Source: JAAZFZ01 sp035647435 (GTDB taxonomy: Bacteria; Bacillota; Clostridia; Oscillospirales; Acutalibacteraceae). Taken from it: DNA of 19,461 bases. The stretch covers positions 1-19,461 of the forward strand of contig DASRNM010000115.1 of the NCBI GenBank assembly GCA_035647435.1, read 5' to 3'. A program made the position numbers and the translations under genes. Shown here piece by piece: positions 6,755 through 14,166 of the stretch (position 1 is its first letter; every line of letters begins with the position of its first letter). The notes under the pieces were generated by a model, which was not told the origin of the DNA, ran no database searches, and worked only from the letters and a program-made list of their open reading frames with translations.

Positions 6755-9076
6755 ATGAATCTTAAATTGATTTCTGTTTCAGGTAATAAACAGGAAAAGA
6801 TTTCAACGGTTCAAATTAGAATATTTGAAGTGGCTCTGGAGGTTTTGCCAAAAACCGACGGCTTTGATAACTATGACAATTCAAAGGACTTCCTTTTAGG
6901 ATTGTCACAGGCTTTTGAACATGACGATATGATTCTAGTGGCGGTAGATACTGATATCTATCTTGAGCAAAAACAGTTAATTCTTCGCTCTCTTCACTTG
7001 AAGGGCGAATTAAATAACAAAATTGTAAAGGCCATTTCAAACTCAACAAGTGATGATGACCCGAGCACAAAAATAATTACATCACACTCTGTTGTGCCAC
7101 AAGGCGCTGAAGTTTTTTTGACAGAAAACGGGCTTTATTCAGGTTTCGCTGTTCGCAGCGGCGATCAACGATTAATCTTTGTTCCTCTCGATTTGAATAT
7201 GATAGAAAGCATTCTTGTTAATGGTCTTTCAGATTACCTTAACCTAGCTACTGACCCCGATTTTCTTGTGAAAAACCCAGCTGATAACACAGTCAAGCCG
7301 CTTGATGAAAATTCGCTGGCATATAAAACACTTCAAGCTCTTTCAAATGTCGATTTGCGTGCCGCAATTGCCATAACACAAACGGCAGGTCTTATTAAAA
7401 AGCGTTTTTCAGAGGTTATTGAGCTTACTAAATACATTGAGTTTATCCCTTGTGAAGATGAATATGACTCTGACACCCCTCTTAAAACTCATGTCGCTGC
7501 CCTTGCAAAAACAGCAATGGACGAAGGCAAGACAGATGTCGGTGCTGCCATTTCAAAAATTTATTCTTCTGACGATGAGGGGAAAAATCTTTTTGTTCTT
7601 GTAACGGTTGCAAATGAAAATTATGCCCGTCTTGTTAAACTTTGCAACGAAAACGGTGAGACTGCTAAAGAGCTTGCAAACTCTGCGGTCGATTTGCTGT
7701 TTAAAATGCTTTGCGATTACACTGAAAACAAAGGAATCCCTCCCGAGGATGCAAACATACTTCTTTCAACAGGTGAGCTTAATAAGGAAGACCTTGAAAT
7801 TGCAAAATCCAAACCAAAAAGAATAGTTTTTGGCATCGTCATAACAGTGATTATTGCATTGGTTCTGTGCTTTCTAACGGCTTATTTCTTTGATGATATA
7901 AAAGCTTTCGCGGGCCAGCATTTTGGTTCAAACGTAAACACAAGCTCGACTTTGGAGCATGATAACATACCAGTTGACAATACAACCGATTCTTTAAGGT
8001 GGGCGAGCGACACAACAATTACTGACAATGAAACCACGCTCAACGCAGACACAACAAACGACGAAACCTCAACAAAGGTTGTAACAACAAAAAGAGCGCC
8101 CCTACCCGTTGTTGAAAAACATGAAAATGCTCCACCGTCATTTGAAATAATCGTCGAACCAGCTTCTGACTATGTTAAAGTGACAACCACTAAAAAACCA
8201 ACAAGTAAAGTTACTACTACCAAAAAAACGACAACAACAAACTCAACAAAGGCTACAACTACCACAGTCAAACCCACAACAGCTCCAGTCATTAGTAACG
8301 GTAGCTTCGTTTTCACAACAAGAGGGTACGGTCATGGCGTCGGGATGAGTCAAGAGGGAGCTAAGGCCTACTCCAAATCGGGTTGGGCTTATGATAAAAT
8401 ACTTTTGCACTATTACCCAGGCACAAAAATCAAAACCGACTCCTCTATTCCCAATACAATTAAATTTGGGGCAAATGAAATCGACACGAGAGAGTATCTC
8501 GCAAGAGTATCTCGGCAAGAAATTGGTCCACCGAACTCTTCAACATATGAGTCTTTTAAATCACAAGTTGTTGCTGTCTATACATACGCGAAATATTTTA
8601 ATTATAGTTTAAGCACATCACAGCACGCATATTATTCATATGAAATAAACAATCAATTAGTATACGACGCTGTTGATGAGGTTTTGGGCAAATATTTAGA
8701 TTATAACGGCAGGCCAGCATTGACAACCTATTCGGCAAGCTGTGCAGGAAAAACCGTATCAGCAGAAAAAACATGGGGTGGCACTCAATATCCCTACCTT
8801 TGCGGGGAAGTCCAAAGCATTGAGAATGTTAGAGTAAACACCGTAGTCTTAACAACAGATGAGGTTAAAAGCTACATAGAAAGCTTTGACGGTGCAAATA
8901 TCGAGCTTTCCGAAAACCCAAATGAGTGGTTTGAGGTACTGTCAAAAGACAGTACGGGCTATGTTGAAAAAATTCGTGTAGGAAATATAGTTATTTCAGG
9001 CAACGCTTTTCGAAGTAATATATTAAAATTTAAAATTCTATCACACTGTTTTGTGTTTGAATACAAACCAGACTAA
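6755..9076 (+). CDS. Membrane protein: degenerate CinA-like domain fused to a SpoIID domain
   Basis: A 773-residue protein with four parts. Residues 1-330 are soluble and, by eye, resemble CinA (MoCF-like part about 1-165, PncC-like part about 190-325) with the catalytic motifs lost. Residues 357-378 are a single membrane segment preceded by KSKPKR, which predicts N-inside orientation. Residues 395-512 are a Thr-rich extracellular linker with repeated TTTKK words. Residues 515-773 are a SpoIID/LytB-type domain: GYGHGVGMSQEGA (524-536), HYYPGT (552-557), YLARVSRQEI (581-590, with Glu589 at the position of the SpoIID catalytic Glu), SQVVAVYTYAKYF (603-615), then TTYSASCAGKT and WGGTQYPYLCGE. 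SpoIID proteins are lytic transglycosylases acting on peptidoglycan glycan strands stripped of peptides. The GHGVGMSQ motif, normally near the C-terminal end, here comes first. AGGAGG (6743-6748) precedes the ATG. It is not SpoIID itself, since that protein lacks the N-terminal half. The SpoIID part is sure; the CinA part is inference from visual alignment. Confidence 0.85.
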   Translation: MNLKLISVSGNKQEKISTVQIRIFEVALEVLPKTDGFDNYDNSKDFLLGLSQAFEHDDMILVAVDTDIYLEQKQLILRSLHLKGELNNKIVKAISNSTSDDDPSTKIITSHSVVPQGAEVFLTENGLYSGFAVRSGDQRLIFVPLDLNMIESILVNGLSDYLNLATDPDFLVKNPADNTVKPLDENSLAYKTLQALSNVDLRAAIAITQTAGLIKKRFSEVIELTKYIEFIPCEDEYDSDTPLKTHVAALAKTAMDEGKTDVGAAISKIYSSDDEGKNLFVLVTVANENYARLVKLCNENGETAKELANSAVDLLFKMLCDYTENKGIPPEDANILLSTGELNKEDLEIAKSKPKRIVFGIVITVIIALVLCFLTAYFFDDIKAFAGQHFGSNVNTSSTLEHDNIPVDNTTDSLRWASDTTITDNETTLNADTTNDETSTKVVTTKRAPLPVVEKHENAPPSFEIIVEPASDYVKVTTTKKPTSKVTTTKKTTTTNSTKATTTTVKPTTAPVISNGSFVFTTRGYGHGVGMSQEGAKAYSKSGWAYDKILLHYYPGTKIKTDSSIPNTIKFGANEIDTREYLARVSRQEIGPPNSSTYESFKSQVVAVYTYAKYFNYSLSTSQHAYYSYEINNQLVYDAVDEVLGKYLDYNGRPALTTYSASCAGKTVSAEKTWGGTQYPYLCGEVQSIENVRVNTVVLTTDEVKSYIESFDGANIELSENPNEWFEVLSKDSTGYVEKIRVGNIVISGNAFRSNILKFKILSHCFVFEYKPD

Positions 9077-9103
9077 TTTCTAGTTTCTAAAGGAGTGCAT
9101 TTC

Positions 9104-9925
9104 ATGCCAATAAAACCACACAAGCCCGCCAAACACAGAAGAGCGCACCGTTGGGCATTCCCTCTTGGTCTTTTGATAATTGCTCTTGCCATTGTTGGTG
9201 CTGTTCGCGCGGTCACCTGGGGCGTTGACAAAATTGGTCAGCTTACAGATGATTCTGCTGCTAAGACTGAGTATGAGAGCTTTTTGACTCCCGTTGTGAT
9301 GAACGACCCAGACGCTTTTGATGACATAAGCAAGGCTAACATGGCACAGCTTATTGACATCACGGTTTGGTCATTGCTCAACAGCGGTGACAGTTCGCCA
9401 AACGAATATGAGCTGTATGAGGGCGAAGCGACCGGTCTTCTTGTCCCAAAAGGCGATATCGAGAGTGAGTTTGAGAGGCTTTTCGGCAAAGACATTAAGC
9501 CTGACCATTCAAAATCATCCGGAAGCTCATATGATTTTGTTTATAACTTCTCGCTTGAGAGTTATATTATACCCCTGACAGGTGTTGTGCCGGCATACAC
9601 TCCAAAAGTTTATAAGATTGACACAAAGGGTTCATCGGTTATCCTCACAGTCGGTTACTTGAGCAGCAACGACTGGGCACAGGACCAACAAGGCAATTTT
9701 ATAGAGCCCGACCCCGGCAAGTACATGAAAATCACTTTAAGAAAAAGTGCAGATACTTATTACTTGAGTGCAATACAGGCAACCGATGCATCAGATATTA
9801 TTTACGAAAAGCCTACCCAGACACTCGCTGAGGCTTTGCCGACACAAAAGGAAACAACAACCTTTGAACCTGCAACAGAGGAAGCAACAACCGCCAACAC
9901 AACAGCTTCACCGTCAGCCACATAA
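9104..9925 (+). CDS. Anchored exported protein of unknown function, Thr-rich C-terminus
   Basis: Not recognised. The 273-residue protein starts with a basic stretch rich in His, Lys and Arg (1-17), then one hydrophobic membrane segment (about 18-39, AFPLGLLIIALAIVGAVRA), then about 200 acidic, mostly beta-type residues, and ends in a Thr/Ala/Glu-rich tail (about 245-273). There is no cell-wall sorting motif and no hydrophobic C-terminal tail, so it is probably a membrane-tethered extracellular protein and not a sortase substrate. The start at 9104 follows AAGGAG (9090-9095) by 8 bases; the in-frame GTG at 9095 overlaps that site. The Thr-rich tail is similar in composition to the linker of the preceding SpoIID-domain protein, which suggests they work in the same cell-wall layer. 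The operon position also ties it to the sortases. Confidence 0.75.
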   Translation: MPIKPHKPAKHRRAHRWAFPLGLLIIALAIVGAVRAVTWGVDKIGQLTDDSAAKTEYESFLTPVVMNDPDAFDDISKANMAQLIDITVWSLLNSGDSSPNEYELYEGEATGLLVPKGDIESEFERLFGKDIKPDHSKSSGSSYDFVYNFSLESYIIPLTGVVPAYTPKVYKIDTKGSSVILTVGYLSSNDWAQDQQGNFIEPDPGKYMKITLRKSADTYYLSAIQATDASDIIYEKPTQTLAEALPTQKETTTFEPATEEATTANTTASPSAT

Positions 9926-9941
9926 AACAAGGAGTAAGGTT

Positions 9942-10694
9942 ATGTATTTTCACGAAATGACATATGATATTGACATTCTTGCAAGACAAAACTTGCATAT
10001 CCACACTACCTTTTCCGGCTGTGCAAAGGCAGAAATGACTGTTGATAGCATAATTGATACTGCCGTCAATGCCGGTTTGGAAATGATTGCTTTAACCGAC
10101 CATTTCAATACAGATAACACTAACGAGCAATGCATAGAGCGAAACTTGTTACTAAGACAACAGGCAGAGCAAAAGGGTGGCAATTTAAAAATTTTATTTT
10201 CTAATGAGCTTTCGTGCTATGGAATAGGCAAAACCCTTGAAAACGATAAAGTTAGACAGGCGATGGATTACAATCTTTATACCTGCAACCATTATCATCT
10301 TGATTATTGGGAGCAACCCGAGGATAAATCCGCAAGAGGTTATGCTGTTCACACACATAAAATGATATCCTCAATAATTAAGTCAGGCTTTGCAGACTGT
10401 ATTGCGCACCCGATAATGGCAGGATATGTGAGGACTTTGAAAGATGATGTAGGCGCTTTATCAAGGGCAATGACAGACAACGAATTAGGTAGCTTGCTGG
10501 AACTGGCAGCTGCAAACGAGGTTGCTTTTGAAATAAATATCGGTGCTGTCGGAAACGACCCTGAGCTTGCCAAAAGAATGTGGGCTCTCGGCAAAGAAAT
10601 TGGCACATATTTTAATTTCGGAACAGATGCTCATCGACTAGAAAACATCGACACAAGGGCACTCGCAACACTTGCAAAGAAACTTTTTGAGTAA
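9942..10694 (+). CDS. PHP-domain metal-dependent phosphoesterase
   Basis: The 250-residue protein consists of a PHP (polymerase and histidinol phosphatase) domain. Metal-ligand motifs in order: HIH (19-21), TDHF (52-55, His54), the Glu in FSNELSCYG (Glu89), NHYHLD (about 116-121), AHP (155-157, His156) and FGTDAH (226-231, Asp229 and His231). Such proteins hydrolyse phosphoesters such as histidinol phosphate, oligoribonucleotides or nucleoside bisphosphates; the substrate cannot be told from the sequence. ATG at 9942 is preceded by AAGGAG (9929-9934). A longer open frame extends upstream to 9768 but overlaps the preceding gene and is rejected. It is the last gene of the operon, followed by a terminator. 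Confidence 0.9.
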   Translation: MYFHEMTYDIDILARQNLHIHTTFSGCAKAEMTVDSIIDTAVNAGLEMIALTDHFNTDNTNEQCIERNLLLRQQAEQKGGNLKILFSNELSCYGIGKTLENDKVRQAMDYNLYTCNHYHLDYWEQPEDKSARGYAVHTHKMISSIIKSGFADCIAHPIMAGYVRTLKDDVGALSRAMTDNELGSLLELAAANEVAFEINIGAVGNDPELAKRMWALGKEIGTYFNFGTDAHRLENIDTRALATLAKKLFE

Positions 10695-10716
10695 AATTAA
10701 AAGTAATATAACGCAT

Positions 10717-10751
10717 AAAAGCCTATGCTCACATTTGGAGCATAGGCTTTT
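10717..10751. terminator. Intrinsic terminator, probably bidirectional
   Basis: A perfect 14-base stem (AAAAGCCTATGCTC at 10717-10730 with its complement at 10738-10751) closes a 7-base loop. The stem ends in A/T runs on both sides, so it can end the rightward nine-gene operon and the leftward Xre-family gene that stops at 10835. Confidence 0.85.
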
Positions 10752-10834
10752 ATTTGTTCAATCAAAACTTGACTGAATGCGCTGTATATTATTCATTTCA
10801 GGAATTAAGGTAATCGGTTACTGTTTTAATCACT

Positions 10835-11215
10835 CTACAAGCTTTGACTCAAGGAAAAGTCCCTGACCATTTGGAGCAAGCTATCTTTGTTTTTACATAC
10901 ACGATAAAACATAACAAGTCTCTTTTCATCATCCTTAAGTTTTGAGAATTGATCAGTGCCCTTGATGCTACCTATATCCTTCATTTCTTTTGAGTCATGC
11001 AACATTTGCTTGTTGTTTAAAACCTCTGATTTGAGCATGAAGTCGATAGAAACCCCATAAAGATTTGAAAGCTTCACAAATGTAGTTATATCGGGCTTTG
11101 TTTTTCCACTCTCATAATAAGCGTACGTTGAACGGTCTATATTCAAAACCTCTGCAACCTGCTTTTGGGTCAATCCATTCCGGGTCCTCAGCTCTCTAAT
11201 TTTTACGGAAATCAT
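10835..11215 (-). CDS. Xre-family helix-turn-helix regulator
   Basis: A 126-residue DNA-binding protein. Residues 4-60 form a Cro/CI-type helix-turn-helix: IRELRTRNGLTQKQVAEVLN, then IDRSTYAYYESGKTKPD (recognition helix about 27-36), LSNLYGVSIDFML. The C-terminal half (about 65-126) is charged and helical with no recognised ligand domain. The start at 11215 has AGGA about 9 bases upstream on the minus strand. It stands alone, convergent with the PHP gene and divergent from the P-type ATPase, so it may control itself or the ATPase. The target is not visible. Confidence 0.88.
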   Translation of the reverse strand: MISVKIRELRTRNGLTQKQVAEVLNIDRSTYAYYESGKTKPDITTFVKLSNLYGVSIDFMLKSEVLNNKQMLHDSKEMKDIGSIKGTDQFSKLKDDEKRLVMFYRVCKNKDSLLQMVRDFSLSQSL

Positions 11216-11261
11216 TAGTCACATTCCTATATTTAATTTTTGAGATGCAAATTCTATTTTT

Positions 11262-11290
11262 ATTGTATCACTGTGCGATTGAAAATTCAA
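11262..11290 (-). promoter_or_regulatory. Promoter of the Xre-family gene
   Basis: On the minus strand TTGAAT (11285-11290) and TACAAT (11262-11267) are 17 bases apart, about 47 bases upstream of the start codon. The sequence TTGAATTTTCAA around the -35 box is palindromic, so it could also be an autoregulatory site. Confidence 0.55.
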
Positions 11291-11420
11291 TGCTTATCCA
11301 TAAATCGACAGTTCCTGATACAAATTGAATTTTAGGCAAGTCTATTTCACCTTCTTATTGAGTATAAATTATATGTGTTTATGTTTGTCTATGTCTACAA
11401 AAACATTTGAGGTGAAAACA

Positions 11421-14048
11421 ATGGATTGGCACGCTTTATCAACAAATCAGATTATTAAAAGCTTAAATACCAATGAAAAATCAGGTTTAAGCTCTTCCCA
11501 CGCCAAAACCGTTTTGAGCATCAACGGCGAAAATAAACTTATTCAAGCAAATCATAAAAGTTTATTTGTGCGTTTTTTGTCGCAATTTACCGATTTCATG
11601 GTGATAATTCTTCTTATTGCTTCGGGAATTTCCTTCACAGCGGCTCTTTGGGAGGAAAGCGGAGACTTTATTGACCCGATTATTATACTTTTGATTGTTA
11701 TTGTTAATGCCATAATAGGTGTTGTACAGGAAAGCAGAGCTCAACACGCAATAGACGCTCTCAAAAAACTTTTTGCACCTTCAGCATGCGTTATTCGTGA
11801 TTCAAAGCTGCAAGATATCCCCACTGAAAACATAGTGCCGGGCGACATAATCTGCTTGAGTGCAGGTGATTATGTGCCTGCTGACGCAAGGCTTATTGAG
11901 TGCAATGCACTTAAAACACAGGAAAGCGCATTGACAGGCGAATCATTGCCGTGCAAAAAAAATTCTGAAATTGTTCTGCCCAGCAAATGCCCGCTTGCTG
12001 AAAGAAAAAACATGCTATTCTCTTCAACAATTGTTTTAAGCGGCAACGCTAAAGCGGTTGTGACTCAAACAGGAATGGAGACTCAGGTCGGGAAAATCGC
12101 AAATCTTCTCAACAGCGAGGAAGCACCTCAAACCCCGTTGCAAAAAAGACTTGCTAAGGTCGGCAAAGTTTTGGGCATAGGCGCCGTCCTAATTTGCTGT
12201 GTTATCTTTCTAATGGGGCTTTTGAGAAATGTGCCTTTGCTTGACAGCTTTATGCTTTCGGTCAGCCTCGCGGTTGCTGCAATTCCGGAAGGCTTGCCTG
12301 CCATTGTTACCGTTGTGCTTTCAATCGGAGTGCAGAGAATGGCAAAAAGCAACGCCATTGTAAGACTGCTACCGGCAGTTGAAACATTAGGTGCGGCAAC
12401 TGTTATTTGCTCCGATAAAACCGGCACTTTAACGCAAAACATTATGACAGTAACTCACCTGTGCTCGCCTGAGGGGGATATTGAACATCACAGTGATTCC
12501 GCACAAAACCTGTTATCCCTTGCCTCTCTTTGTAGCAATTCAACCGTTACGAAAAGCAAACTAAAACATAAAGCTATCGGTGAGCCAACAGAAAATGCAA
12601 TAGTTCTTTCCGCTCAAAGCTCGGGTATTGATGTAAACAAACAAAAAAAGGAATACATGCGGGTCGCAGAAATTCCTTTTGATTCGCAGCGAAAGCTTAT
12701 GACAACCGTCAATAAATTCCCTTCTGGATTAAAGCAAATTACAAAAGGCGCCCCCGATGTTATCATCTCCCGTTGTGACAAATTTCTTTTGGGTGGCAAT
12801 ACTGTTGCGATCACATCTTCAAATCGAATGGCACTGCTTGAACAAAACAACTGCATGGCAAAAGAGGGATTGCGAGTTATTGCAGTTGCTTTCAAAGATA
12901 TCACCCGTGCAGATATGGCGACAGAAAACAATCTGGTTTTTTGCGGTTTAATTGGTATGTCGGACCCTCCTCGCCCCGAGGCGGAAGGTGCCGTTAAAAT
13001 ATGTAAACAGGCCGGCATTATACCCGTTATGATTACAGGCGACCACATTATAACTGCAAACACCATTGCAAAGAAACTCGGCATACTTAACAATAACAGC
13101 CTATCTCTCACGGGGCACGACCTTGATGAAATGTCTGAACAGGAGCTTTCAAAAAAAGTTAAGGATTGCAGAGTTTTTGCAAGAGTTACACCCGAACATA
13201 AGGTTAGAATAGTTAAGGCTTTTCAAAAAAATGGCGATGTTGTCGCAATGACGGGTGACGGTGTCAATGACGCCCCTGCATTAAAGGTTGCAGATATTGG
13301 CTGTGCGATGGGGAAAAGCGGAACAGATGTTGCAAAAGGTGCGGCAGATATGATACTCACTGACGACAACTTCGCAACAATTGTAAAGGCAGTTGAGCAG
13401 GGCAGAGGAATATATGATAATATAAAAAAAGCAGTTCATTTTTTGCTAAGCAGCAATATTGGCGAGATACTCGTAGTTTTCATTGCATCATTAATGAGCC
13501 TCGACAGCCCTTTGTTGCCCATACACCTTTTGTGGGTTAACCTTGTTACCGACTCCCTGCCTGCAATAGCACTCGGCTTTGAAAAAATAGACAATGAGAT
13601 TATGAAAAGAAAGCCATTGTCCGCAAATGTCGGCTTTTTTTCAAACGGGCTTGGCTTTGACATCTGTGTAGAGGGTTGTTTAATCGGGGCTGTAACATTG
13701 CTTGCTTTCATAATCGGCACTAATATGTTCATTAGTGAAAACTCGATAATGCTCGGCAGAACAATGGCATTTGCCACATTGAGTATTAGCGAGCTCATAC
13801 ATGCGCAAAACATGAGGTCCCGTCACTCCATTTTTTCGATTGGGCTTTTTTCAAACAAGCGAATGGTTTTTGCCTGCATCATTTGTTCACTAATGCAAGT
13901 TCTTGTCATTGCTTTTGAGCCACTCGCCAGAATTTTCAAAGTAACCACATTGGATTTTTCTCAATGGCTTTGTGTCATCGGGCTTTCTCTTGTGCCTTTG
14001 ATTGTTCTTGAAACTGAAAAATATATAAGACATCGCAAAACAATATAA
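11421..14048 (+). CDS. P-type cation ATPase, calcium-type (P2A)
   Basis: An 875-residue cation pump that couples ATP hydrolysis to ion export. Motifs in order: actuator TGES (172-175), PEGLPA in the fourth membrane helix (about 291-296, the calcium-site Glu), phosphorylated Asp332 in CSDKTGTLTQN, nucleotide-binding KGAPD (about 440-444), TGDGVNDAP (611-619), and NLVTDSLPAIALG in the sixth membrane helix, whose Asn and Asp are calcium ligands in SERCA/PMR1-type pumps. Ten membrane segments and this length fit the bacterial Ca2+ ATPase family (LMCA1, YloB). Start at ATG 11421 is chosen because GAGGTG (11409-11414) precedes it and the product then begins with the usual amphipathic segment (DWHALSTNQIIKSL); the open frame extends upstream to 11325 without a ribosome site. 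Manganese or another cation is possible. It is monocistronic with its own terminator. Confidence 0.93.
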   Translation: MDWHALSTNQIIKSLNTNEKSGLSSSHAKTVLSINGENKLIQANHKSLFVRFLSQFTDFMVIILLIASGISFTAALWEESGDFIDPIIILLIVIVNAIIGVVQESRAQHAIDALKKLFAPSACVIRDSKLQDIPTENIVPGDIICLSAGDYVPADARLIECNALKTQESALTGESLPCKKNSEIVLPSKCPLAERKNMLFSSTIVLSGNAKAVVTQTGMETQVGKIANLLNSEEAPQTPLQKRLAKVGKVLGIGAVLICCVIFLMGLLRNVPLLDSFMLSVSLAVAAIPEGLPAIVTVVLSIGVQRMAKSNAIVRLLPAVETLGAATVICSDKTGTLTQNIMTVTHLCSPEGDIEHHSDSAQNLLSLASLCSNSTVTKSKLKHKAIGEPTENAIVLSAQSSGIDVNKQKKEYMRVAEIPFDSQRKLMTTVNKFPSGLKQITKGAPDVIISRCDKFLLGGNTVAITSSNRMALLEQNNCMAKEGLRVIAVAFKDITRADMATENNLVFCGLIGMSDPPRPEAEGAVKICKQAGIIPVMITGDHIITANTIAKKLGILNNNSLSLTGHDLDEMSEQELSKKVKDCRVFARVTPEHKVRIVKAFQKNGDVVAMTGDGVNDAPALKVADIGCAMGKSGTDVAKGAADMILTDDNFATIVKAVEQGRGIYDNIKKAVHFLLSSNIGEILVVFIASLMSLDSPLLPIHLLWVNLVTDSLPAIALGFEKIDNEIMKRKPLSANVGFFSNGLGFDICVEGCLIGAVTLLAFIIGTNMFISENSIMLGRTMAFATLSISELIHAQNMRSRHSIFSIGLFSNKRMVFACIICSLMQVLVIAFEPLARIFKVTTLDFSQWLCVIGLSLVPLIVLETEKYIRHRKTI

Positions 14049-14074
14049 AAAAAGCCTCTACGGAGGCTTTTTTT
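14047..14074. terminator. Bidirectional terminator between convergent genes
   Basis: The stem GCCTC (14054-14058) and GAGGC (14063-14067) with loop TACG is flanked by seven A on the left and seven T on the right, extending the stem to 12 pairs. The symmetry allows it to end both the ATPase gene from the left and the minus-strand glp-like operon from the right. Confidence 0.88.
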
Positions 14075-14166
14075 ATCCCTAAATAAGAGAGACTTCATAG
14101 ACTGTCAATTTTATTATCACTGATGAAAAACTTGTGTCTCAAACAAAAATCTTAACGAGGTTTATG

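Noticed and set aside
8188..8290. ACA/ACC-rich repetitive DNA that might be a tandem repeat or CRISPR-like array
   Set aside because: It is the in-frame coding sequence of the Thr/Lys-rich linker; units are irregular and there are no spacers.
9843..9925. An LPTQK word near the end of the anchored protein, which could suggest a sortase signal
   Set aside because: It does not fit LPxTG or NPxTx, and it is followed only by a polar Thr-rich tail with no hydrophobic segment or basic end.
9768..9941. Upstream extension of the PHP-domain gene's open frame
   Set aside because: It overlaps the preceding gene in another frame, has repetitive Gln/His/Arg content typical of a shadow frame, and a good ribosome site marks the ATG at 9942.
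11325..11420. Upstream extension of the P-type ATPase open frame (about 32 residues)
   Set aside because: No ribosome site upstream of 11325, and a GAGGTG site precedes the ATG at 11421, which gives the family's usual N-terminus.
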